DNA of 64,000 nucleotides from Serinus canaria. Taxonomy: Eukaryota; Chordata; Aves; Passeriformes; Fringillidae. The stretch spans positions 12,230,601 to 12,294,600 of the forward strand of contig NC_066326.1 of the NCBI RefSeq assembly GCF_022539315.1. The letters run 5' to 3'. Positions 38,870-50,781 of the stretch are shown in pieces; positions within the stretch are counted from its first letter, which is position 1; the number at the start of each line of letters is the position of its first letter. The notes under the pieces are model-generated. The model made no database searches and had not been told where the DNA came from. It saw only the letters and a program-made list of their open reading frames with translations. A program made the position numbers and the translations under genes.

Positions 38870-39157
38870 AGGTTTTGTTATTGATAACATGTTGAGGACA
38901 AGAGGAAATGACCTCAAGCTGCATTAAGGGAGGTTCAGATTAGATATCAGGAAGGATTTCTTCACTGAAAGGGTGATCAGGCATTGGAAGGGGCTGCCCA
39001 GAGGTGGGGTGGAGTCACCCTCCCTGCAGGAGCTCAGGAAACAGCTGCATGTGACACTCAGTGCTGTGGTTTGAGTGGCATGGTGGTGGTCAGTGGAAGA
39101 TTGGACTTAATGATCTTGGAGATATTTTGCAGCCTTAATGACTGTATTCTATGAATT
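38870..39157 (+). mobile_element. CR1 LINE 3'-end copy
   Basis: This is the classic CR1 3' untranslated end in sense orientation. In order it shows a 'gaggacaagaggaaatgacctcaag' segment, 'gggaggttcagattagatatcagg', 'tttcttcactgaaagggtgatcaggcattgg', 'ggggctgccc', a 'gagtcaccctccctgcagg' block, 'ttggacttaatgatcttggag' and a terminal ATTCTATGAATTTCTGG. It is severely 5'-truncated, as is usual for CR1, and non-coding. Boundaries are to within about 10 bases. Confidence 0.93.
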
Positions 39158-40295
39158 TCTGGCATTCCCCCCACTTTTTTATATTCTGTTCTTTATTAAC
39201 CGACGATGTGTGGGAGAATGTCTGTTGTCCATGTTGTAGATATGCCATCATAAAATGCTTGCTGGTATTCTGAGCAGGGCCCCAGGACACTGCAGAATTT
39301 AATCTTTGGTGAGATATTTATGTCCAAGTTATTGACCTGTATGTGACAAAGTGGCTAAGTGGAATTTGCCATGACTGCCTCCAATCCTTTAGGCATGCAG
39401 GAGGGCAGAACTAATGGAGACAGAAAATTGTGGAATGATTTGACTTTTCAAGAGAGGTAGTTACTGCATGCTGAAGATAAGTCATGGGCATGGCTGCATC
39501 CACTTGGAAAAGTTTAGTTTATTAGCTGTGGTGGTGACAGGCCTGTTGCAATCTCAAGATAAGATGTTCTGGTCTGTCTGAATAGAGATTGCAGGAGTGG
39601 TTCTCGTCACTCAGTGTGAAACCCTTCAAACAAGAACAGTCTCGCTCAGTGAACCATTATGCTGAAAGTTAGTCCTCTATAACTGATCACATTTAATAAA
39701 AACAGATTTCTTTCCTTGTCTGACTGGCTTAGTGCCATATCCTTGAGAGCAAGGTGTGAAAGTATCACGCAGCTCTCTTGAAAAGGTATGTAGGAGTGTT
39801 TTACTTTTCAACACAGAGAAGTCTCTAAATGGACTATAATGATCCTATACAACATTTTAGGTACAAACCTACAATTTTTGCTCTTTCAGGTGAAATGCAA
39901 GCTGTAATACAGAAAAAATATGAAGTTGCAAATGAATGATAAGGAACCAGCAGTACAAAAATTTTAAAATTGTGTATAGGATTGACTTGCCTCCAGATGT
40001 TACTTGTTTTAAATACTTTGTTCGGTGCTTCTGATCTCTGTGAATGCCTGTTGGTGGATCACAGCTCCATAGGAACTCAAGTTTACCTTCAGAAAGAGCC
40101 AAATGAGATACATCCAAACAGAAAGGGCTTTCAGAACACACCCATTTCCTTTATCAAGAACATGATGTGGTGGCATTTGAATGGATTTATGACGGTGTCA
40201 GTAGCTTCTCTATGGTAGAGAGGAAAATGTTATTTGGGTGGATTTTGATCAGCTAAGAAATCCCTTGTTTGATTTCTCTGTGTGGAAAACGTTTG

Positions 40296-40315
40296 TTTTT
40301 TTTTTTTTTTTTTTT
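40296..40315 (+). repeat. Poly(T) run
   Basis: Twenty consecutive T's (40296-40315) lie in intron 2, with no associated retroposon recognised on either strand. Confidence 0.9.
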
Positions 40316-43300
40316 CCTGTCTAACCAGTAAGTATCCAGTCTCGCTAACGTAAGTGGATTTCCCAGCTTTAGGTTCTAGTTTGGAAACAAAACGAAGCAG
40401 ACTTGTCTTCCCTCGAGCAGGAATGTTGTGAGGCTTTTGCCCCGAGGCCTGGCTTTTTCTGACTGTGATGGTGGGGGCAGTTAAACCTTACCATCAGATC
40501 TTGTTTTTCCACTGACCAGAGGATCCTCTCTGGCTGTTGGGTGGAAATGAGCAAACATTTCTTTTGAATGAGCAGTTGTACTCCCTGTAAAGAATTCAGT
40601 GTATCTCTGAGATATACGAGTGGGCTGAAGTAATGACTAAAAATTAACAGGCATTATTGCCAATTTTTCTTTCCAATGTAATTGAAATGATACAGGAATA
40701 TTTTTAGGCTGCATAGTCAAAGTAAAACTGTGAATTATCTCTCTCATCTCAGCCTTTTATAATATTCACGAAATGGTGATATTTTAATAGAGACATAAAC
40801 ATAACAGCTGCACCTTTGTGTAACAGCAGAAAAGTCTGGGTCCTCCTGCTGGCCAGAGCCAGGGATTTCTCTCTCAGATGTGACCAGAGTTCATGGATTT
40901 CAAGGGGGATGCTTTTACAATCCTGTATATTGATGGCATTTATTGCATCAACCTGCAATAATTAGAAATTAAGAAATAATTTATTATTTATTTAAAGCTT
41001 TAAATCAAGCTTCTTATTCTTCAGAAGGTGAAATGTTACATCATGTGGAATATTTGAGTTTTAGATTGGAAAGTAGCTCTTCAGTTGGCCTTCAGATTTT
41101 TTTTTTTTTTTCTTTAATAAGAATGTTTTTAATTTTTGCAGGAAATGAATCAAATACAGAAATGAAAAAAATGCATTTTGTAGCTTCTTTGGGTTTTGTT
41201 AGAGCTCCTTTATGGTAGGGTGCATTGATTCACAGTGTAAATAAACATGTTCTGCAGTAAGCATGGGAAAAGAGTAGGTGTGTGACAGCTCACTGCTACA
41301 TGTACCTGCTTTGTCTCTGCAGCCACATTCACAGGGGCTGTTTTTCTTTCTTAAAGCATTTATGCCAGTTCATGAGAGTAGGACAGTAAAAGATTATGTT
41401 CACTTTAAGGAAGTCAGCACAGCAGCTGAAAATCAGTCATCTGTTTTTTTCCTTGGTATTTTTGTTTCTCTCAAGACACGAAGTGTTCAGTCTTGCTCTG
41501 CTGAGTGGCCTCCCCACCCCCAGTTACCCATTTGTGATGAGCTTGTCTGCAGGATGGGCCCCTGACAAATCAAACATGCACCCATTCTTAGAGTTACTTT
41601 GCCTTTAGCAAGAAAAACCCATCAAGTAAACTCTCTATATGAACTTAAATATTTTCTGAGACCAATTCTGTTGTGTTAGATTTGCTTTACACTTTGGAAA
41701 ATAAATGGAATTTTCCACAATCTCAGTTTGGTGCCAAAATGCACAGGCTTAGTATAAAAGAGAAATAGTGTTTGAGATTACAAGTGGATGATTCAATGTT
41801 TTTTATTAAGTAGGTCAAAGCATGAGCTTTTTTCCTGCTTTTAAAATCAGTGCCAAAGGTAAATTACTATTACCTGTTATTTAAATATCTGAGAAAATCT
41901 GTATTCAAAACTACTGTTCAAAGCTAAAATGTTCTTGCACATCTCCAGCTTCACCAGGTAAACCACTTTGACATTTTTTGTGTGTGGAATTTAGTGTCAC
42001 AATTATTCCAATATATTAAAATAAAAATAAATGTACTTTCTGACCAGTGTTCTAGTGTACATATTTGATGGGTTGAGCAGTTGACATCGCAAAGACCAGA
42101 TTGGAGCAGTAGGTACTATTTATTATTTAACAGTATCTTTGTAAAATATTCACAGCTGTAGTAACAACCTTTATTTCTGCAGATTGAAAAGAAGCTTTAG
42201 TTAGCACAGTTTGTCTCCAAGTGGTTTGAGCTTTCCTTTAATTATCTGAGTACTCATGTAAATTTGAAAAATGAGCTTTTATCTTTGAACGGATGTAGCA
42301 GCTGAATATTTTAAACAAAACACGCACAGTTTGGGTATTCATGTCTTAGAAATACTCTTGTAGTCAGTGATTCTGTGTGCAGATAGACTGGAAGATCAGA
42401 TGAAGATGTAAAAGTTGCGTGAGCTTAATATCAACTGCCATAAACTGTTCACTTAACTTATCATGCTTCAAGGCAGATAAAACATTTTTTTAGTAAATGT
42501 AATGGAAACTTTTCAGCAGTTTAGTCTGTATTTTAGTTCTTAGATTCCTTTATACACTTTTAACAACCAACTGTCATTATATAACTAACCTACAGTGAGG
42601 TAAAGGTTGCAGAAAAAAGTTCCACTGATTTATTCTGAGGCACGTTAATTTAGTGTGTAAAAATATTTTTATAATACATGCATAGTGTGATGGAACCTAA
42701 ACAGAAAGCCCTGTTCATCTTCAGGACAAAAGCATTTTATTCCCTAGGCTACAAAATAGTGGTAGAAGCTCCTTGGTCAAAGCAAGTGCCCAAGCACAGA
42801 GGGTATTACCAGTGTCAGAAGTTCCTGCAGTAATAAAAGTTTGGTTTGGCAAAATTCTGAATCATTCCTACTGAACTGCAGGATCACTAGGAACTAGCAG
42901 GTAAGGAAGTCAGTCTTTCCCTGGTAAATGTTTCAAGGGCTCTAAGATAGATTTGTGTTGCTAAGGAGTGAAGCTGCCATTTCCTGGCTTGTATATTGCC
43001 ACTGCTGGAGCTGAAAGGTGAAATGGAGGAAATGCAGTTAAAACTTGTGCTGATGAGGAGGAGCAGTTTGACACAGACAGAGGGATGAGCTCAGTGCTTA
43101 GCTTCTCCAGGGCTGCCCCTCCAAGGGACAGACCCCACTTGTACTTTCCTCACAGTGAAGGGACTTGGTGTCAGATTTTATTCCCAAGGAAAACTTTCCA
43201 TAGAGGTCCCCAAGCCAAGCTCAGAGGGAGGGTTTGGTGACCCCTCCCTCCCACTGTCTGACGAGTTCCTTTATATCCACTTTATATCTTTTAGTCTTTC

Positions 43301-46290
43301 CTTCTTAACAATGTGGTGCCCAGGAGAAAATGTTTTGGTGCCTTTTAGCTAAATAAAAAGAGATCCATGTGTAAGAAAGGTCAAATGTTAGAAATTGCAG
43401 CTCTGAGACTCTCGTTGTAAGTAATTTTAGGGAGGAACTCCTCCTCTCTCAATCTCTGTGATCTCACCAAGATCTAGTCTGTGATGACCCATTTGGTGCA
43501 TTTCAAGAGTGTTCATCACAGTGCATTCAGTTATAGAAACCATCTCTGGCTCACCCTTGACGTTTGAAAAATCCTTACTATGGTCTCTGAATAATTTAAT
43601 TTAAAATTATTTGCCTCTAAAAGTCAGGTCTGCTCATTGCTTTTAATGCCCATTAATATCTCCTCTTTTTTCTTCAAGCTAATATTTTATTTTGTTCTAT
43701 CTGCTACCTGCTTATGCCAGTGATGATTTTTATTATTGGTATTGTAAATTATTTTGTTATGAAGCTAAGTGCATCTAATACACTGTTGGACACATACCCT
43801 TCCTGCCAAAGTGTAATATATATTGGCTGTTGCAAAAATAGAATTCTTTGACAATTTTGCATTTAAAATATCAAATGACTTTATGACACAAGATGTTTCT
43901 TAATTAGCTCATATCCTACTGCACCTCAGAAAGGATTTATCTAGTAAACAGAATGATCTGAGGTAACAGTAGTAATGTGTTAGTAGGAAAAATAAAAGAG
44001 CAAAACATTAATTTAAAATGTGTTTGAAAAAGCTGCAATACTTTATTTCCTTTTCAGTATGGTTTTCATTTATGTTGACAGTGGAAAGACCAAGTGATCA
44101 AAATAACTTTAAGATAGTGAAGGACTGAAAACTGTAAATGAGGTCTTGCTTTCGATAGAACTAAATTTTGTCACTTGAGATGCATTTGAGAATCAGAAGA
44201 TTTATGTTACTTCATTCTCCTTTAGGGGTGTGTTAGGCTGGAAAATGTTGGTTCAGAATGGTGATTGTAAACAATTTAGAAATGTGTTAATCTAGGTCAT
44301 CCCTAGTTGTGGGAACAGTGAGATTTCTGAAACAGTCTTTCAGGAAAACGTGGGGTAGTTCTTCTGCAGTTCTAGCATCTCAGTACCCTTGAGGTGGGCT
44401 GCATGATGTGCTTGTTTGTACTGGGAAAGGAGAATTGGAACATTCACTGTGTTCCAGACTTCAAATGCCTCTGACAGTAGGAAATAGGGACTGCTTCAGT
44501 CTGGTTTTAGAAGGGTGCTGCCACATTGGGTGGAAAAAAAATATTTTGTGGAGAATTTTGTTGTACCCTGATATCAGACAGGTCAGCAAGTCATGGAGGA
44601 GCATACAGTGGCTTCCATATACTTCTGACTTTTTAATTAGCTTCTTTTGGTGAAACTGGATAGTTTGATTAGGCTGCTACATTTAAGGCCCTTTACTAAT
44701 GCCACAGTAGCATTAAAAAGGAGAGTTAGCAGGCAGTTGTGAATGAGGGGAGATTAATTCTCATCAAAATGAAGTAAGGCTCTTGATTGATAAGAGGGAA
44801 TTGTGATACCTATTGCAAAATGTAAATATGATGTGTTTGCTCTTTATAAAGACTGGTTTTGTGTAGTCTGCCATGCTGTCAGTGAATGGCAAAGTTACAG
44901 ATTGATGATAACAATTGCTTAGTCATCCTTCTTCTGCTGGATAGTTTTTACTTGAGTGTAGATGGATGATATGACAAATTTATTGCTTATTACAGAGTTC
45001 TCAGTTCTTATTACAGAATGATTGGTTAGATATTTTTTAATCAAGTCATTCATTTCCCTTGAAGTATTGCCTAAACTGTCATAAACAGAAGCTGAAATGT
45101 CTTTTGCTTCCCCTACATTCTTCTTAATTAGTATAGAATTACTGCAGTTCTTAACAAAGTGGGAAAATAAATGCACAGACAGCATTAAAATACAAGATCA
45201 AAATGATGAAATGTAAGTTCAAACATGTATCTTTTTAAAAATTACTGAGGAGCACAACTTTATAGAAAGCTCACAGTACTTTCTCAAAAACCTGACTGGT
45301 TTCCAGTGTGATATCATCTGTGAATAAAAAGGTGCAAAACACCATTAGGACAATTGATAATCTGTGTAACTCGCTCTTGTTTATCACATTCTTCTCTTTT
45401 TATAATGCACTTACTGTTCCAGTGAGGCTTTTATGTTAGAAATTCAATTTCAAAATATTTTAACTTGGAAAGCTGTAGTGGAGGATTTATTAGTGGGACG
45501 GTCTTTAATACTGAAGTCTGTTGTGTGTGCTGCCTTGTGCTCTTTAATGACTTTCCCAACACACTTCAATATTATTTTTTTCTGGTTGGCAGGCTGGTAC
45601 AATGAAAAGCTGAGAAGATTTACATCTCAACCTTTGATGTTACAAAAATTAATTGTCATGATTATAATTGTTTGCATTATGCTGGCATTTAAAAATGTTT
45701 ACAGTGATCACAATTCTATGATGTGTTTTAATGAACATGAAAACAAAAATGTTCATACACCAAATATTTTACATCAAAAAAGAGAAGACAGGAAAAAAAG
45801 ACAGTGGAAACTATTGCTCTCCTGATTGTAATGAAAAAAATTGGGGTATGGTGTGTTGGAGTCCTTCAGGAACTATAAGCAGCAGGAAGAACTTGTGTGT
45901 TAGTTCAGTGCTTTAATATCAGTATCTGTTGTGTTATTGTTGGATTGTGAGATTTGACAAGCAGCCATTTAATCTGCTGGTTTTTAACCAAGTTTTTGTG
46001 TTCTTGTTACTGTTTGTGGTTGTTTCTGTAACGTGTCCAATTGCAGTGTTGGAGTTGCAGCATGCTCAGCACTTGGGTCCTGTTGCCAAACCATGTGTTG
46101 GTCAGGTCAGCTTCAGCAGGTCACTCGAGCTTTGATCTGACTTCATGTGTAAAATCTCAGCAATGTTTGCCTACCTTTGTGAACTAATTGAGGATCTTAG
46201 TGGTAAAAAGCACTCATTAGGAGAGAAGTGAGCCATGTTATGGTTACTTTTCAGAAATAATTGTCCACTGTTAATTATAGGGTAGGAGAA

Positions 46291-46311
46291 TTTTTTTTTT
46301 TTTTTTTTTTT
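46291..46311 (+). repeat. Poly(T) run
   Basis: Twenty-one consecutive T's lie about 470 bases upstream of the exon at 46778. Confidence 0.9.
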
Positions 46312-46777
46312 GGAAGGAGTAAAAACAGAAGTCAGCTTCTGGTTTTTAGTGTCACACAAGAGGCTGGCTAACTTGCTGTTTTACAGCTTTGTGTAGCTCC
46401 ACTGTCAGGATTAAAGGCTCTGAAATGTTCCCCTCCAGTCCAGCTGCACCATTTTGCATCATGTGGCATAATTGTAGCTTCACATACTGTTTGGGTCAGG
46501 GCTGTCTGCTGAAAATCAGTGGAAAGAATAAGTTGCTGTCAAACATCAAGTTAGAGCATCTCTGAACACTTGAAAGGCTGCCATGTCCCTTAGTGCTCAT
46601 TTTGAATTAGAACATGTAACTACACTGAAGACAGAAACCTGTCAGAGGTACAGCCAAGGAAGTGTCTTAGTACTTGAAGCATGTGTTTTTCTTTTCTCCC
46701 TCTATTGTCATTCTGTTACTGAGACAGAAAATATGGCAGCTGAAAATGTAAACACTTTTCTTTGTCTCATCTTGCAG

Positions 46778-46844
46778 GCCGAAACAGCAGCAACAGAATA
46801 ATTTTTCCTTGTTTTCTTCCACCAAGGGCTGGAATTTCAGAGGG
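46778..46844 (+). CDS. ARHGEF3: Probable ARHGEF3 third exon (N-terminal coding)
   Basis: The acceptor is TTTGTCTCATCTTGCAG (AG at 46776-46777) and the donor CAGAGGG|GTAAGT at 46844/46845. The first base completes the Trp codon begun at 24360-24361. The frame then reads PKQQQQNNFSLFSSTKGWNFRG with no stop and ends in phase 0. Two independent strong splice sites plus a phase match with the upstream exon make a chance frame unlikely. The peptide has a short Gln run and a polar, aromatic-containing end, and no known domain. Phase 0 is also the exit phase of the alternative first exon at 58338, so both could feed the same downstream exon beyond the window. Identity with ARHGEF3 rests on synteny. 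Confidence 0.72.
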
Positions 46845-49739
46845 GTAAGTTTCGTATTGTTGTGTTCAGGGTATAACGTTCCCTCCTGCTGCATTCTGTT
46901 GCAGTGTAACTTTGTAGTTAAACCTTGATCTGTAACGAGTAAAATCATGACAAACAATTAGATTGGAACTTTTAATCCTCCTTAAAGGATTTTCTAAAAA
47001 TGCCAGCTTTTTCTTTTAATGTGTTTGATTGTATCATTCTGAGGAATGCAGGACATAATGACACTGTGCATTAACCTACTTTAAATTAAAAATAATAGGG
47101 TGTGTTTTCATATCTGAAAACAAATAATGGAAACTGGACTGGTACTATTTAATTCTAATATAGATATTTGTGAAGTTATTGCGAGTTTACCTATGTCAAC
47201 TTTGCAGAAGTACAGTTAAATCATAACAAAAATTATGTGGGTCTCTTACAAGGCAGAATGGAGTAGATTTTATTTCTGTTTGCTTGACTGAACAAGGACA
47301 TGTGGAAGCTTGTGTGTTCCCAATGAAACTGACTAAAAAGATACATGAAAAAGCAATGCAAGTGACATTAAAAATCTTTATATTTGCTTGTGGTATCAGA
47401 TGCTTTTATTCTTGTCCTCTTCAAGTTTCAGAGGTAGCTTCTTAGTAGGTTAATTTGTTCAGAGAGTCAGCCATGTCATCCCTTCTCTGTCCCATATGGC
47501 CTGTGAGCCCTTTTGCACCCTTTGGTGTAAAACTTCCTGTGATGGTGGTGTTGTGGCAATGGTGTGTTTGCCTTGTGTGTAGGTACTGGAGCCTGGGACA
47601 GAGTCCAGGAGAAGTCACTGCTTGTTGTATCTAAGTCATACTACTCTTTTGGTTAAAGGGAAGACTTTTCTACCTTGCAGACTTCTTTTATTATAATGAA
47701 CACTAAATTACCATTAATATCGACTGACTTGTATTTGGGAGATCATATAAATTTGTTTCCTCTGAGCTTCTTCCAACAAAATAGTGAAGTTGACAGACTT
47801 TACTTGAATGCTTTGCTGAAAGAGTTAATGGCATTGGTGGAGTTACTGATCTGTGTTGTTCATAATATGGTCAACTTCATTAAAACAAAAAATATTTTTC
47901 ACTGAATTTTGCATTCTAATTTGATATTTAAGTAGAGCATCAACTATTGTTTAGTGTGAGCTTTTTGTTGTCACTGTTTCTTGTGTTACACCAGGGTGAA
48001 GTTATCAGTGATACTGGGAAAACAGTTCTCTCACAAGGGCACGGTCAAGAGTGTGGGCAAAATACCAACAACCTCTAAGCTGTTGATTGTTTCAGAGCCA
48101 GTATAAAAATAAAATGTACTCTAATGTTCCCCTCAGTTCTCTCCTAGCTATGCTGGAAAAGTAATTGTGGAAGAAGGCGGGTATGAAAATAGTGGGAAGA
48201 GTTCTGTAGGTATGAGTTGGAGCTGAAGAAACAGTGATCCCAAGTTCAGAGCAGTAGCTTGCTAAGTGAAGACATAGGGCTGGTTTCACAGTGGCACCAT
48301 GAGCTCTGTGATCCTGTGTGGTGCAGGTGGAGTGAGCTGTACACAAAGAATGGACAACTGGGGAGTCAAATCCTTCAGAATCAAGAACCTGAAAGCAGAT
48401 AGGAGTAGTAGTATTAGAGAGGAAACAGGCAACAAGTTAATGGATCTTCTAATTGCTTCCTTCATGTGTAGAAATGAAGATCGGTGTCAGGTGCCTAACA
48501 CCTTATTTTTAAGGAAACTTATGAGATGGTAACACAGATGTCAAGTTCAACAGCTGTAATATTTCATGCAGTGTGTAGTAGGCAATTGCAGTTAATTGTT
48601 AGACATAAATGGCTGCGTCAAGAGGAGAACCTGTTTGAGTTGTTCACTTGATCTGATTGGATGCTGAAGCCATGATAGGTGAGCACTGGAAAAGAGAGTG
48701 CTAAGTGTCTCTTGATATTTGCATTATGTGAGAATTAATTTCATTTTGATGGATGGAAAACTTCTGTTATGAAAAGCCCAATGGGCAGACTTGAAGTTGC
48801 ACAGGTTTTCATAGAGATGGTGAAAGATAATAGGTTGACTTTGATGTCTTTTCTCAAACAGGACTAAAAACCTTACTGGCTAAAATAACTAGGTTAATGT
48901 TGACAGTGGAGCAGAGCCACAGCTGAGTATAACAAACACAACTCTGGAGCTGACTTATTCATGGCTATGTTTTTTTAGCTTCTATTTCTATTATTACAAA
49001 CTGTAATACAGGATCATTTCAACAATCACAAATAATAATAAAGAATAAAGCGATTAGCACAGAATTGCAACATCATGTTCATCTCCCTGTCCTCGCTTTG
49101 CAGTCAGCTCACTCAGTTGCAATTTCTCAGTATCATGCTGATAAAAGGACACGTTCAAGGAACCTGGAAAATACACCAACGTAAACCTCAGAGTGAGATA
49201 AGGAAGTGACACATTTACCAAAGAAACTCCTCTGCACTTCTCTTTTCCTTACTTAAATTTATCAGAAGAAGCTGATGTCCATCGTGAGCAGCTCTTTTGA
49301 GTTTCATGGTTAGAGATCATGTTAAACTCTCCCAATGGGGATTTTCATGTCAGAATGACATCACGTTTCTGTTGTTTTTAGATAGTGGTAACAGCAACTT
49401 CCAGAATTTTGGGCAGTTTAGATATCAATGGGGAGAAATGAATTCATAATTTTTTTAAAATTGAATAAGCCAAAACTGGTTGAGATAAAATTTAGACTTT
49501 ATGTTACTGAGCAGTAAAAATTTTTGCTATAAGCTCCTCCTGCATACACAGAAAGCATCTGGTTAATTTGGGGTTTGAAGAGATTTTTGTAGTCAGGTAT
49601 CTAGCAAATAGACTATTATAAAGGGAAAGTACTTCTAGTGACAGCTGTCATTCCAGAGGAAAAAACAAAGGCTCTTTGGAGATAAGAATATCCCATACTG
49701 GAGGAAAGACCAGAATGTAGGAGATTAGGTGTTAGATGT

Positions 49740-49990
49740 GGTACTTAAAATAGAAAAGGAATGAAGCAAAGCAATATAGAATATAGAAAAGGAATAAAAG
49801 CAAAATCCTGTATTTGGTATAGGATTGGAGAAGGAAAGAGGAAAAATCTGCAGTTGGAAAGAGGGATAGTCAAGGTGGAGAAAGCAAAGAGCTGTGAAAG
49901 AATTGTGAGAGAGAGTGGAAATGGATAGAGTATAGAAATGGAGGAAAGCTAGTGAGTATAAAAGCAGAGAGAGGGAAGTACAAAGTGGAG
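49740..49990. repeat. Purine-rich strand tract
   Basis: The + strand is strongly dominated by A and G for about 250 bases (GGAAAGAGG, GAGAGAGAG and similar). A partial direct repeat, ATAGAAAAGGAAT, occurs at 49750-49762 and 49783-49795. The minus-strand frame at 49725-50009 is a by-product: all-pyrimidine codons give Leu, Ser and Phe. Confidence 0.85.
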
Positions 49991-50756
49991 GCAGAAGGCT
50001 ACAGAGCACTGCAGTTTTACCAGTTCAGCCTTGGAAAGTGCTGACCCTGAGATGATGAGATGCTGTCAGTGCAGAGCAAATGTGGCTGGGACTTGGTAAG
50101 GAGAAGAAGCACAAATATCTGAAGGGATAGGGCAGTTCAGAAGCAGGTCAATAATAAATATAAAGAAAACACCAGCACAGATCTTGGCACAGAAAATACT
50201 ATTAATTCTATTTTTGCTGTATCTTCTGATTGCCATTGACTCTCACTGTTAATCCCATCTCCATGCCACCCTTCCCTTAAAACCTTGAAGCAGATGAGTG
50301 GCTTTCCTCTGCATCACTGTTTGGGTTTTATAAGTAAGAGAGAGCAGGTCAGTATGCTGCTCTGAGTGTCTGTGGAAATAATGTGTTATGCTGCTGTCTA
50401 GAGTGGGAAACAGCTTCGTTTCACAAAGCATTCCATCAAATGAGGATTACATGTGTGCAGTCATCCATACACAATTAGAAAATGTGAGGATTAAAGCTTC
50501 TGTGGTTTTTTGGTAGTTATGATGCAGTCTTGAGTTAGATGCTTGTATGCTATTTTCTACCACACTAAGAACAGTCAGTTTTATAAACAAGGAAATTCTG
50601 AATTCAAGAAGAATAAGAATCTCTTGAGTTTGAGATTTCAGCTGCTTTATCTGTCTCCCTTCCTGCTCCTTTAAAAGCACCTACTGTGTTTATGTCAGCA
50701 GGATAAACTTCTAGACTTAGATATGCAAATGGAAGTCTTCAAATGATTATTTTTCT

Positions 50757-50781
50757 AAAAAAAAAAAAAAAAAAAAAAAAA
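50757..50781 (+). repeat. Poly(A) run
   Basis: Twenty-five consecutive A's lie in intron 3, with no recognisable retroposed gene or SINE immediately upstream. Confidence 0.9.

Larger units (their letters stand above)
24362..46777 (+). other. ARHGEF3: Probable ARHGEF3 intron 2
   Basis: The intron is about 22 kb, from GTAAGT to TTGTCTCATCTTGCAG. It contains two CR1 copies (25431-26042 and 38870-39157), a probable antisense solo LTR (30461-31017), a small CpG/GC cluster (33228-33350), a GC-rich patch with a 14-bp tandem duplication (35687-35714), an RFX-like X-box (37376-37389) and several poly(A)/poly(T) runs. No other exon could be supported. The larger frames in it (25496-26041 minus, 28622-28999 minus, 35441-35848 minus, 45433-45825 plus) come from repeats, GC patches or chance. 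Confidence 0.7.

Noticed and set aside
45433..45825. 130-codon + strand frame with hydrophobic stretches, looking like a small membrane protein
   Set aside because: It is an AT-rich chance frame with no splice context, no family resemblance and biased composition. The hydrophobicity follows from T-rich codons.
49725..50009. Minus-strand Leu/Ser/Phe-rich frame
   Set aside because: It is produced by the purine-rich + strand tract and is not a gene.
50757..50781. Poly(A) run as the tail of a processed pseudogene
   Set aside because: No gene-like or SINE-like sequence precedes it, and no target-site duplication was seen.
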